DNA of 53,894 nt from Nitriliruptoraceae bacterium (GTDB lineage Bacteria > Actinomycetota > Nitriliruptoria > Nitriliruptorales > Nitriliruptoraceae), in assembly GCA_020832455.1 (NCBI GenBank), contig JAFIEQ010000009.1:1-53894 (forward strand). Direction: 5' to 3'. Each line of letters begins with the position of its first letter. Positions within the stretch are counted from its first letter, which is position 1. The notes below the pieces were generated by a model. The model searched no databases and was not told the origin of the DNA. It worked only from the letters and a program-made list of their open reading frames with translations. This document shows positions 40,506-50,693 of this stretch, in pieces. Made by a program: the position numbers and the translations under genes.

Positions 40506-41944
40506 ACAAGCAGATCACGCGCGTCACCACCGTGGTCCTGGTGCTGTTCGGCGCGTTGTTCGTGAACCTGAACGTGATCGCGCTGTTCCAGGCCGACGAG
40601 ATCGCCAACCACCCGGGCAACCGTCGGATCATCATCCGCGAGTACGCCCTGGAACGCGGTCCGATCGTGGCCGCCGACCGGGCGATCGCGCAGAGCATCC
40701 CGAGCGACGGGCAGTACGCCTTCCTCCGGGTCTACGACGACGGACCCCTGTTCGCCCACCTGACCGGGTACTACTCGATCGTGTTGCAGCGTTCCGGTCT
40801 GGAGTCCGCCCTCAACGAGCAGCTCACGGGTCGCAGCACCGAGGTGGTGGCACAGAACCTCGGGGAGCTGCTCGGCGGCCGAGACCGCCCCGGCAACACC
40901 GTGGAGCTGACGGTCGTGCCCGCCATCCAGCAGGCTGCCCGGGACGCACTCGACGGCCGTGAGGGCGCGGTCGTGGCCCTGGACCCGACCACCGGGGCGG
41001 TGCTCGCCAGCTACGCCAACCCGACGTTCGACCCCAACCCGCTGTCCGCCCACGACCCGGCGGTCGTCAACGACGCGTGGTTGCCGCTGCGCAGCGACGA
41101 GCGACGACCGCTGATCGACCGGGCGACCCGCGAGCTGTACCCGCCCGGTTCGACCTTCAAGGTCGTCACCGCGGCGGCGGCACTCGAGTCGGGGCTGGAA
41201 CCGACCAGCGGGTTCCCCGACGAGGCCGAGTTCGACGTCCCGCAGACCCAGTCGAACATCGGCAACATCACCGGCCAACCCTGCGGCGGCGGGGACCGGG
41301 TCAACCTGTCCGACGCGTTCGCCCGCTCCTGCAACACGGTGTTCGCCCGACTGGGGGTCGAGCTCGGCGACGACGCCCTGCGCGAACAGGCGGAACGTTT
41401 CGGGTTCAACGCCGACGTCCCCTACGAGCTGACGGTCGCGCGCTCCGTCGTCCCGAGCGACCTCGACGTCCCGGCGACCGCGCAGAGCGCCATCGGCCAG
41501 CGCGACGTGCGGGCCACCGCGATGCAGATGGCCCTGGTCGGCGCGAGCGTCACCAACGGCGGCGTGGTCATGCGTCCCTACCTCGTCTCCGGGGTACGCG
41601 ATCCCGACGGCCGGCAGATCGAACGGGCCGAGGTACGTCGTTGGACCGAGCTGCCCGGCGGCGGGGCCGCCCTGTCCCCGCGCTCGGCGGAGCAGCTGCG
41701 CACCATGATGATCAGCGCCGTGCGCGCGGGCACGGGGACCGCCGCCGCGATCGACGGGGTCAACGTCGGGGGCAAGACCGGCACGGCCCAGACCGGCGGT
41801 GACCCGACCGCCTGGTTCATCGGCTTCGCCGGTCAGGACGTCGCCGTCGCCGTGGTCGTCGCCGACGACGGTCCGGACGCCAGCGGGGGCGGGACCGCCG
41901 CCCCCATCGCCCGGCAGGTCCTGCAGGCGGCGCTGGACAACTGA
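40502..41944 (+). CDS. pbpA: Class B penicillin-binding protein (transpeptidase) PbpA
   Basis: 480 aa from GTG 40502. A single N-terminal helix (VTTVVLVLFGALFVNLNVIALF) precedes a pedestal region and the transpeptidase domain. The active-site motifs are STFK (217-220, in YPPGSTFKVV), SCN (276-278) and KTG (425-427, GGKTGTAQTGG). It cross-links peptidoglycan together with RodA. The short form without PASTA domains is typical for PbpA. The following 100 bp hold a possible -10 (TACTCT 42011-42016) for pknB. Confidence 0.95.
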   Translation: MNKQITRVTTVVLVLFGALFVNLNVIALFQADEIANHPGNRRIIIREYALERGPIVAADRAIAQSIPSDGQYAFLRVYDDGPLFAHLTGYYSIVLQRSGLESALNEQLTGRSTEVVAQNLGELLGGRDRPGNTVELTVVPAIQQAARDALDGREGAVVALDPTTGAVLASYANPTFDPNPLSAHDPAVVNDAWLPLRSDERRPLIDRATRELYPPGSTFKVVTAAAALESGLEPTSGFPDEAEFDVPQTQSNIGNITGQPCGGGDRVNLSDAFARSCNTVFARLGVELGDDALREQAERFGFNADVPYELTVARSVVPSDLDVPATAQSAIGQRDVRATAMQMALVGASVTNGGVVMRPYLVSGVRDPDGRQIERAEVRRWTELPGGGAALSPRSAEQLRTMMISAVRAGTGTAAAIDGVNVGGKTGTAQTGGDPTAWFIGFAGQDVAVAVVVADDGPDASGGGTAAPIARQVLQAALDN

Positions 41945-42044
41945 CCACCCCGCGCGGCCCGGCCCACGAGTCACGGTCCGAGACCCCCGGGGCCCGCCCC
42001 CGCCCGTTGCTACTCTCCGCCCGTTCGCATCCAGAGAGGTCCCC

Positions 42045-43832
<1,788 letters not shown>

Positions 43833-43847
43833 CCGACGCGGCAGCCG

Positions 43848-43876
43848 CGCTCGGCGTCGCTGCACGCCGCCGAGCG
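43848..43876. terminator. Bidirectional hairpin between convergent pknB and Ppx-like genes
   Basis: CGCTCGGCG (43848-43856) and CGCCGAGCG (43868-43876) are perfect complements around an 11-nt loop, located 16 bp after pknB and 5 bp from the end of the opposing gene. No T-tract. Confidence 0.6.
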
Positions 43877-43880
43877 TCGG

Positions 43881-45290
43881 TCAGGGGCGGCTGACCAGCC
43901 GGGCGATGCCCGTCCCGTCCGTGACCACCTCGGACGGCGTCCCCGGACGCGGACCGCTCCCGCTCGACCCGGTGGCCGCGTCCGGATGCCGCTGCGCCGC
44001 GACGAGCAGGGCGGCGAGCCCGTCCCGACGGCGGCGAGCCGGCCCGGTTCGCGCCATGCCGGCCACCGTCGCCACCTCGAGCGCGGTGGCCAGATCCATG
44101 GGATCGACCCCCCGGATGCCGCTCGCGCGGACCTGATCGCACCGCTCCGGCGGCAGCATCACCAACCGCGCGGCGAGGTCCAGCAGCGCTCGTTCGGCGG
44201 GATCCACGACGGCCGGGTGGTGCTCGGCCTCGAGCAGGGTCACCGCGTGGCGTGCGAACGCTTCCATCCGGGGTGCGGGGAACCCACCGAGCGCCGCGAG
44301 ATCCTCCAGGCCGCCCGCACGGACCTCGTCGGGGTCGACGGGCACGGGCCGCTCCAGGGCGCCGGCGATCAGACCGTCGAGCACCTCGACGTCGCTGAAC
44401 CGTGCACCGGTCGCGCCGAGCCGGGTGAGCACCTGGGTCAGCAGGGTGGCGGTGACCGCGACCAGATCGACCTCGTCGGGCGCGATCGCGGGGAGCAACA
44501 GGCGGGCGGTCGGGCCGGCGGCGGCGAGCTCGTGGACGATGGAGGCGACCTCGCCGCGGGTGGCGTGCAGTCCCCCGGCCGCCACCGACCGGCGGGCACC
44601 CCGGCGGCGGGCCAGCAGGGTCCGGGCGAGCGCGCGGGGACCCTCACCGGTGACCACGGGCCAGCCGGTCCGGACCGGCAGCCGCGCCGCGAGCGCCTGG
44701 GCGTGGCGTTCGACGTGGCCGCGCACGGAGGGGTGGAACGGATCGACCCGTTCGGTCGGCAGTAGTCCGCGGACCCCACCGTCGGTCGCGACCCGCTCGG
44801 GGACCCCGGTCCCGACGTCCCGGATGGAGGCGATGCGGTCGGCGTCGAGCGCGAGGACCACCTCCGCTGGGCCAGCGCCGACCGGGATGCTCGCCCCCCG
44901 CACCGGTGGTGGCCCGATCGTGGCGCGAGCGGCGAGCAGCAGGGCGCGCGCCTCCTGCTCCTCGGTGAGGACGGTCACGGGACCACCCAACCGATCGGCC
45001 ACGATGGCCAACAGTTGCTCGAGGTCCTCGGCGACCCGGAGCGACGAGGCGACGGAGGTCGTCACCGACCCGGCACCGACCCCGAAGGCGGCCGTCTGCA
45101 GTCGGGCGCAGGTCTCGTCCAGCAACGCGAGCATCCCGGGACCCAGCTGCCCGTCCCGCGCGATGGCACGTCCGCTGTTGAGGACCAGCCGCCGCCGACC
45201 CCGCGCGGTGAACCACCCGCCCGGCGTCGGGCTCGCGACCACGAGCGTCACCGCCGCCGCGTCGATCCCGACCTGCGCGGTCAGCACCAC
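43881..45290 (-). CDS. Degenerate Ppx/GppA phosphatase-like protein (ASKHA fold)
   Basis: 469 aa from GTG 45290 (GAGGGG upstream). The order of motifs follows exopolyphosphatase/GppA: GIDAAAVTLVVA at the start, TTSVASSLRVAEDLEQLLAIVADRLG then VTVLTEEQEARALLLAARA, and later RFSDVEVLDGLIAGAL. However, the phosphate-binding loop DIGGGSTE expected near residue 135 reads PVGAGPAEVVLA, and the first loop lacks its usual GSNS/GTNS. The protein may be inactive as phosphatase or be a regulator that senses nucleotides or polyphosphate. It is not obviously linked to the copper genes 110 bp upstream. Confidence 0.6.
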   Translation of the reverse strand: MVLTAQVGIDAAAVTLVVASPTPGGWFTARGRRRLVLNSGRAIARDGQLGPGMLALLDETCARLQTAAFGVGAGSVTTSVASSLRVAEDLEQLLAIVADRLGGPVTVLTEEQEARALLLAARATIGPPPVRGASIPVGAGPAEVVLALDADRIASIRDVGTGVPERVATDGGVRGLLPTERVDPFHPSVRGHVERHAQALAARLPVRTGWPVVTGEGPRALARTLLARRRGARRSVAAGGLHATRGEVASIVHELAAAGPTARLLLPAIAPDEVDLVAVTATLLTQVLTRLGATGARFSDVEVLDGLIAGALERPVPVDPDEVRAGGLEDLAALGGFPAPRMEAFARHAVTLLEAEHHPAVVDPAERALLDLAARLVMLPPERCDQVRASGIRGVDPMDLATALEVATVAGMARTGPARRRRDGLAALLVAAQRHPDAATGSSGSGPRPGTPSEVVTDGTGIARLVSRP

Positions 45291-45402
45291 GGTTCCCCTC
45301 GCCTGGTCCGTGTACCGACGCTACGAGGGCCGGACGACGGCGAGGTGACCGGAACGTGAACCCGGGTCGGACGATCGGCGACCGTGGAGGTCGTCGATCC
45401 CC

Positions 45403-46434
45403 TCAGGCGTCGGCGTCGGGATCGACCCGGGTCGCGAGGACGACCCGGCGGCCCAGCAGCAGGACCGTGCCGACGCCGACGGCGAGCGCGACCGCCACGA
45501 TCGGGCGCACCGCCGCGACCGGCAGGGGTCCCGGGACGATCGGTCGGGTCAGGGCGCCGATCTGCACCACCCCCCAGATCCCGATCGGGACACCAGCACC
45601 GGTCACGACCCACTCGGCTCGTGGGTCACCCTGTCGCGCCCACCAGCGCCCGACCGCGAGGATGACCAGCGCCACGCCGGGCAGCACCAGCAGGGCCGGT
45701 TCCACGTCGGCGCCGGCGGGCATCGTCCAGGTCGCGGCTGCGCCGCTCGCACCGGTGACCAACGCGGCGACCCCGGTGACCGCCGGCGCCCGCGAGGCGC
45801 CCGCGAGGAGCAGACCGACCGCACCGAGGGCGGCGAGTCCGCCCCAGATCGCGGACACCAGCGTCGAGGGTCCCGGGACCCAGTCGAGCTCACCGCGGAC
45901 GACCACCTCGTCGTCATCGACCGTGAGTGGCACCTCCCACGAGGTGACGGCCTGGACCGTGCCGGCCGTGGGATCCACCTGGGCGGGCAGGGACGGCGAC
46001 ATGAAGTGGATGCGGTGATCGTGCCAGGACCACACCCCGCCGCGGGAGACCATGCGCCACTCCGGGGGTGCGTCCGCGGATGCCCCGACGGGGACCTCGA
46101 CCTCCAGGGAGCCGAAGCGGGCGTCGTTGAGCCACCTCGCCGGTGAACGCTCGTTGACCCACACGGACCCGTCGGCGTCGAAGCGCAGGTACGGCTCGCC
46201 CTCGTAGCCGGGCACGGCGACCGATCGTCCCCGGGCGTCCAGCACCAGGTAGGCATCGCCGCCCACGATCTCCAGCCCGATGCCGGGGTCCTCGCCGTCC
46301 GCCGTCTCGATCTGCGTGGCCGTCGAGCGGAAGTGCGTCGGGCCTGCCGGATCGGCGAACGCGGCGCCCGCCGGCCCGAGCACGAGCAGGGCCACCAGAC
46401 CGGTCAGCCACACCAGTCGACGGCGCATCCTCAT
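45403..46434 (-). CDS. Secreted/membrane protein of copper cluster with WSWHDHRIH motif
   Basis: 343 aa from ATG 46434, overlapping the YcnI stop by ATGA. A signal peptide (1-28) leads to an extracellular beta-rich domain of about 150 residues, ending with a His/Trp motif W135-S-W-H-D-H-R-I-H143-F-M145. About six membrane helices follow. No domain family name comes to mind, although similar proteins accompany CopC/YcnI genes in other actinobacteria, as I recall. The motif has three His and a Met, suitable for copper. Its position makes a role in copper binding or membrane passage likely. Confidence 0.65.
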   Translation of the reverse strand: MRMRRRLVWLTGLVALLVLGPAGAAFADPAGPTHFRSTATQIETADGEDPGIGLEIVGGDAYLVLDARGRSVAVPGYEGEPYLRFDADGSVWVNERSPARWLNDARFGSLEVEVPVGASADAPPEWRMVSRGGVWSWHDHRIHFMSPSLPAQVDPTAGTVQAVTSWEVPLTVDDDEVVVRGELDWVPGPSTLVSAIWGGLAALGAVGLLLAGASRAPAVTGVAALVTGASGAAATWTMPAGADVEPALLVLPGVALVILAVGRWWARQGDPRAEWVVTGAGVPIGIWGVVQIGALTRPIVPGPLPVAAVRPIVAVALAVGVGTVLLLGRRVVLATRVDPDADA

Positions 46435-47321
46435 GCCTCGGTCGGGGTCGAGCGACGCGCGTACCAGACGGCCGCGCCACCCAGCACGAGCAGCCCGATG
46501 CCGGCCAGGATCCACACGAGCGCGCCGCCGGCACCGTCCGTCGCCTCGGCGGCCAGCGTCCCGTCCGCCTCGTCGACCGCGTCCGCATCGGTCGCCGCCT
46601 CGTCGGTGGACTCCTCCTCGGTGGCGTCCTCGGCCTCGTCCGGGTCGGTGGTCGCCGTCTCGTCCGCGGGGTCGTCGACGTCGACCGAGCCCTCGTCAGC
46701 GGCGTCGCCGTCGGTGTCCTCCTCGGGCGCCTCCTCCTCGGGCGGCGCGATGGGCGTGCGCTCGGGAGCCGGCGCGTCGGGATCCGCCGCGACGAGCCGC
46801 AGACGGATGGCCGGGTCGTCGGCCGGCTCGTCCGGGGTCCCGATCCACCGGTAGGAGAAGTCGTCGCACGCCTGGAAGACCGACAGGAAACGCTCCTCGC
46901 CGGCCTCGCCCTCCACGACCACGTCGAGGTCGAAGACCGGGGCGGGCTCCGTCGCGTCCCGCGCATCCCAGACGACCACCGTGGCGAAGCCCTCCGGGTC
47001 GGTCTCGAAGGAGACCTCCCAACCGTCGGGTTCCGGCACCGCGGCGATCCACATCCACTCGGGGACCTCGAGTGCGACCTCCGTGGTCGGATCGCCCTCG
47101 CCGGCGGTCTCGCTCGCGCAGCCGTGAGCGAGGTCGAGCTGCAGGCTGGCCAGGGAGTCCACCGGCGCCTCACCGCCGCGGATGAACGGGTGCGCAGCGG
47201 CCGGGAGCACCAGCAGCACGCTCAGGGCGAGCGTGAGCGCCGCCGTGCTCCACGCCCGCCGGACGTGGCGTCGTGGTGGTGCGACACGGGTCGGGGACTC
47301 GAGCGGTGCGGTCGTTCGCAT
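46431..47321 (-). CDS. YcnI-type (DUF1775) copper-binding protein
   Basis: 296 aa from ATG 47321. The signal peptide ends AAAHP, so His44 becomes the N-terminus of the mature chain, as in YcnI, whose copper site uses an N-terminal His brace. The DUF1775 domain continues (VPEWMWIAAVPEPDGWEVSFET, and DDFSYRWIGTPDEPADDPAIRLRL). A long acidic Asp/Glu/Thr linker follows, then a C-terminal helix (WILAGIGLLVLGGAAVWYARR). It probably captures copper outside the cell and passes it to CopC/CopD. The gene lies 116 bp downstream of copCD, on the same strand. Confidence 0.85.
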   Translation of the reverse strand: MRTTAPLESPTRVAPPRRHVRRAWSTAALTLALSVLLVLPAAAHPFIRGGEAPVDSLASLQLDLAHGCASETAGEGDPTTEVALEVPEWMWIAAVPEPDGWEVSFETDPEGFATVVVWDARDATEPAPVFDLDVVVEGEAGEERFLSVFQACDDFSYRWIGTPDEPADDPAIRLRLVAADPDAPAPERTPIAPPEEEAPEEDTDGDAADEGSVDVDDPADETATTDPDEAEDATEEESTDEAATDADAVDEADGTLAAEATDGAGGALVWILAGIGLLVLGGAAVWYARRSTPTEA

Positions 47322-47437
47322 GGCGTTCCTCGGTTCGATCGGTCGTCACACGGTGTGGGCGTGCGGGCGCGCCGTCGGGGCACGTGGCTGCGTACGGACA
47401 CGGCGGTCGGCGCACTGCGCCGGGCAGGGGGAGCTGG

Positions 47438-49222
47438 TCAGGGAGCGACGGGGATGTCCAGGGTCACGTTCGACTCGGTGAACCGGTCGACGCCGGCGAC
47501 CACGCGCAGCTCCCAGTCACCCGGGAAGCTCAGCTCGTCGGTCGTCGCGATCCAGTGCCCGGTCCCCGCGAACAGCGGCTCGATCGTGATCGGGCCGATG
47601 TCCTGGGGCACGAAGGTCAACTCGAGCGTCACGTCGGTCACGTCGGCCGAGGGCCGACCGTTCTCGTCGAGCACGTAGAGGTGGATGGTGTTCAGCCCGG
47701 TGCGGTTCGGGTCGACCACCAGATCGAGCTCCAGTCCGTCGTCGAGCGGCGCCGTCACCTCGTAGTAGCCGCTGAGGCCGGCGGCCTCGACCGCGGGCTG
47801 GGTCGAGACCAGCACCCCGGTGATGCCGAGGACCGCGACCAGCAGGCCGGCCTCGACGCTGACGGTGCGCCGCAACCGCCGCCAGGCGCGCTCGATCCGA
47901 GTGGCACGCGCGTCGACCGTCCCGGTGGCGTCGGTCCCGGGCTCGACCGTGTCGGTCTCGACCCCACCCGACGCACCGGCCGGGATCTGCACGGCGCGCA
48001 CCAGGGGGACGAGCCGCTGGCGGTTGTAGGCGGCGACGGCGACGACCAGCGCGACCGCGACCGTCTTGGCCACGAGCAGCAGGCCGTAGTCGGTGCCCAG
48101 CAACGCACTGCCAGCGCCGACGAGCGGCACGGCCATCGCGACCCCGGCGAGCGACAGCACCCCGACGCTGATCAGCGCCACCGTGCTGAACCGCGCCACG
48201 ACGGCCGCCACGGCGACCGGGTCCCGACGGGCCGCACGGCTGCGCAGCAGCATCGCGAGCACCACCAGCCCCGCGAACCAGGTGGCCGCACCGAGCAGGT
48301 GCACGACGTCGGCACCGATCATGAGCGCCACGGGGTCGGTGGCGCGCTGGTGCCCATCGAGCGCGAAGGAGGACACCGCGGCCACGGCCCCGGCCCCGGC
48401 CAGCACGGCCGCGATGCGGGAGGTCGCCTGCTGCCAGGCGACGAGCAGCAGCAGGAGCCCGAGCACGCGCACCACGACGCCCTGGCCGAACCCGGAACCC
48501 ATGATGTCGGTGAGCAGCGCCTGTTCGGTGACCGCGCCCAGCCCACCACCGGACAGGGTGGCCGCCTGCACCACGACCGCGACCCCGGTGACGCCCAGTC
48601 CGAGGATCGCGATACCACGCCCCAGTTCGCGGACCATCCCCCGGTCCGCGGGCCGACGCATGGTCGTCACGCCGATGATCCACAACCCGCCGGCGAGCAG
48701 CACCGTGAGGTAGCTGGCCCAGCGGACCAGGTCGGTGGCCGGGCCGGCGCCCGCCGCCTCGGCGTCCGTGAGCGCGCCGACCAGCGCGTCGTCGACGCTG
48801 CCCTCACCGACGACGAAGGTCGTGACCCCGGCGATCGGGTGGCTGTCCGCACTGGTCACCCGGTAGGTGACGACGTACCCACCGTCCGGCAGGTCGGCGG
48901 GCAGCTGCACCCCGACGACCGAGCCGTCGCCCGTCTCGAGCGCCCCCTCGTCCACACGGGTGGCGTCGGCGTCGAAGACGCGGACGCCGTCGACGGTGAC
49001 CTGGACCGGTTCGTTGAAGGTGAGCCGGACCGCGTCGGGAGCCGACTCGACCGTCTCGCCGTCAGCGGGGTCGACCGACAACAGGATCGCGTGCGCCTGC
49101 GCCGCGCCACCGGTGAGCAGCAGCAGGGTCCCGGCGAGCACGGCCAGCACCGACGCCCGCAGGGTGGCACCCCGAGGGGTGCCGGGGCGCGCGACGCGCG
49201 GCAGCGTGGCCGTGTTCGACAT
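47438..49222 (-). CDS. CopC-CopD fusion copper transport protein
   Basis: 594 aa from ATG 49222. A signal sequence (ends AQA) exposes His44 as the first residue of the CopC domain (HAILLSVDPADGETV), which holds the second motif YRVTSADSHPIAG. Then come about eight membrane helices of CopD (VVHLLGAATWFAGLVVLAMLL, YGLLLVAKTVAVALVVAVAAYNRQRL). The last about 130 residues form an extracellular FixH-like beta domain (VTAPLDDGLELDLVVDPNRTGLNTIHLYVLD). Known members import copper for enzymes or tolerance. The next gene upstream encodes an anti-sigma factor. Confidence 0.92.
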   Translation of the reverse strand: MSNTATLPRVARPGTPRGATLRASVLAVLAGTLLLLTGGAAQAHAILLSVDPADGETVESAPDAVRLTFNEPVQVTVDGVRVFDADATRVDEGALETGDGSVVGVQLPADLPDGGYVVTYRVTSADSHPIAGVTTFVVGEGSVDDALVGALTDAEAAGAGPATDLVRWASYLTVLLAGGLWIIGVTTMRRPADRGMVRELGRGIAILGLGVTGVAVVVQAATLSGGGLGAVTEQALLTDIMGSGFGQGVVVRVLGLLLLLVAWQQATSRIAAVLAGAGAVAAVSSFALDGHQRATDPVALMIGADVVHLLGAATWFAGLVVLAMLLRSRAARRDPVAVAAVVARFSTVALISVGVLSLAGVAMAVPLVGAGSALLGTDYGLLLVAKTVAVALVVAVAAYNRQRLVPLVRAVQIPAGASGGVETDTVEPGTDATGTVDARATRIERAWRRLRRTVSVEAGLLVAVLGITGVLVSTQPAVEAAGLSGYYEVTAPLDDGLELDLVVDPNRTGLNTIHLYVLDENGRPSADVTDVTLELTFVPQDIGPITIEPLFAGTGHWIATTDELSFPGDWELRVVAGVDRFTESNVTLDIPVAP

Positions 49223-49260
49223 GACGGGTCCTGGGCGTGGGGACGGTGGGTGCGAGGGTC

Positions 49261-49890
49261 TCAGACGGGTTCGGCGCCGGCACGCAGCGGGAGTGGGCCG
49301 CTGGGGATACGTCGGCGCAGGGCGATCAGTGCCGCCACGCCGACGATCTCCGCCAGGTGCGTCAGTTCGCCGGTCAGCGTCGCCGCACCGCTGAGCACGT
49401 CCAGCGACCCGGTGACCACCGCCACGAGGGCGACGACCACCGCGACAGGCACCAGCCCGGGGGTCCGTGAGGGCTGCCAGGCGGCGACGAGGAAGCCCAC
49501 GCCGAGCGCCAACTGCAACGCGGCGAGGTCCCGACCCAGGTGCAGATCCGGCCCCACCATCCCGACGAGTGCGGGGACGGCCAGCACGAGCTGGACGGCA
49601 CCCGCGAGGGCGACCAGCCACCGCAGTTCCAACGTCCGACGGTCCCGGCTCACGGCCCGGTCATCCGCCAGCGCCACGAGCACGGAGGCGGTGAGGTCCG
49701 GGACCTCGTCGGCGACGCCGACCCGGACGCGCCGGGTCACGGCCTCCAGCCCGTCGCGGAAGCCCTGACAGCTGGCGCAGACGGCGAGGTGGCGGTCGAG
49801 CTCCACGGACGGCAGGAGTTGCTCCTCGGCGTCGGCGGCCGCGGACAGGTCCTCCTGCACCGCGTGACAGACGCGGGGGTTCGATGGCAT
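49261..49890 (-). CDS. Zinc-finger anti-sigma factor, membrane-bound
   Basis: 209 aa from ATG 49890 with GGAGGA upstream. The N-terminal zinc-binding motif HxxxCxxC is H34-x3-C38-x2-C41 in LDRHLAVCASCQGF, with Cys8 as a further possible ligand; this is the ZAS pattern. Several helices follow (LVALAGAVQLVLAVPALVGMV, LALGVGFLVAAW, VPVAVVVALVAVVTGSLDVL). It should bind the ECF sigma factor encoded divergently at 50048 until a redox or copper signal releases it. The gene is 38 bp upstream of copCD and probably in one transcript with it. Confidence 0.87.
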   Translation of the reverse strand: MPSNPRVCHAVQEDLSAAADAEEQLLPSVELDRHLAVCASCQGFRDGLEAVTRRVRVGVADEVPDLTASVLVALADDRAVSRDRRTLELRWLVALAGAVQLVLAVPALVGMVGPDLHLGRDLAALQLALGVGFLVAAWQPSRTPGLVPVAVVVALVAVVTGSLDVLSGAATLTGELTHLAEIVGVAALIALRRRIPSGPLPLRAGAEPV

Positions 49891-50047
49891 CACGGCTCCT
49901 CCGACAGCGGGTCGATCGACACCGGCGGTCGTGCAGGTGGTCGTCCACGGGCGCGGGGTGGTTCCGAGGACCCGGACCGCTGTCCGCAGGTCGCACACGT
50001 ACCCTCGCCTCCCGCCGGATGACCCCCGACGCCGCGATGGACCGCCC
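49891..50047. promoter_or_regulatory. Divergent promoter region between anti-sigma and ECF sigma genes
   Basis: 157 bp separate the two starts. It includes GGAGGA for the leftward gene. No certain ECF-type -35/-10 pair could be assigned, but autoregulation by the sigma factor in both directions is likely in such a layout. Confidence 0.4.
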
Positions 50048-50623
50048 ATGGACGAGACGACCAGCCTGCTGCACCGCGCAGCGGCCGGTGACCGACTCGC
50101 CCTGGCATCGTTCATCCGCACCACGCAGGCGGACGTGTGGCGCTTCTGCGCGCACCTCGTCGACCCCGGCGCCGCCGACGACCTCACCCAGGAGGTCTAC
50201 GTCCGGGCCATGCGCTCGATGCATCGCTTCCGCGGCGACGCCAGCGCCCGGACCTGGCTGCTGGCCGTCGCACGCAACGTCGCCGCCGATGAGATCCGCC
50301 GCCGGCAGCGACGGCGACGGCGCAGCGAGACCACCGAGGACATCCCGGAGCGCGCCGAGGCCCCGGAGGCGGACGCCGTCGGTCTCCAGCAGCTGATCGC
50401 GGGCCTGGTCCCCGAGCGGCGCGAGGCGTTCGTGCTCACCCAGGTGCTCGGCTGGTCCTACGCGGACGCGGCCGAGACACTCGAGCTGCCGATCGGCACG
50501 ATCCGGAGCCGGGTGGCGCGGGCCCGTGACCAGCTGCGTCGCGCGGTGATCGAGGACCCGCACGACGTGGACGCCACCGACGAGCCCGACCGGCGCGCGG
50601 GACCCGTCGACCAGGCCGGGTGA
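50048..50623 (+). CDS. ECF RNA polymerase sigma factor (sigma-70 family)
   Basis: 191 aa from ATG 50048. Sigma region 2 is seen in LVDPGAADDLTQEVYVRAMRSMHRFRG and ARTWLLAVARNVAADEIRRRQRRRRR, and region 4 in LVPERREAFVLTQVLGWSYADAAETLELPIGTIRSRVARARDQLR. This resembles SigC-like ECF factors, which in mycobacteria are linked to copper supply. Unlike most ECF/anti-sigma pairs, the two genes here run in opposite directions. It probably drives the anti-sigma-copCD-ycnI transcript. Confidence 0.92.
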   Translation: MDETTSLLHRAAAGDRLALASFIRTTQADVWRFCAHLVDPGAADDLTQEVYVRAMRSMHRFRGDASARTWLLAVARNVAADEIRRRQRRRRRSETTEDIPERAEAPEADAVGLQQLIAGLVPERREAFVLTQVLGWSYADAAETLELPIGTIRSRVARARDQLRRAVIEDPHDVDATDEPDRRAGPVDQAG

Positions 50624-50681
50624 CGGCCCGCCGCAGCAGGGCGAGGGTCGGCCACCCGCTCACGGCCGGGCATCGGCTGTC

Positions 50682-50687
50682 TAGCCT
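50682..50687 (+). promoter_or_regulatory. -10 box TAGCCT, leaderless arrangement before ATG 50694
   Basis: TAGCCT is followed by 6 nt and ATG 50694. No Shine-Dalgarno lies between. It is the same arrangement as at 10128 and 6457. Confidence 0.5.
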
Positions 50688-50693
50688 CCGTCC

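Noticed and set aside
47273-49768. 831-codon plus-strand ORF opposite copCD
   Set aside because: His/Asp/Gly-rich shadow of the CopCD coding strand; crosses gene borders.
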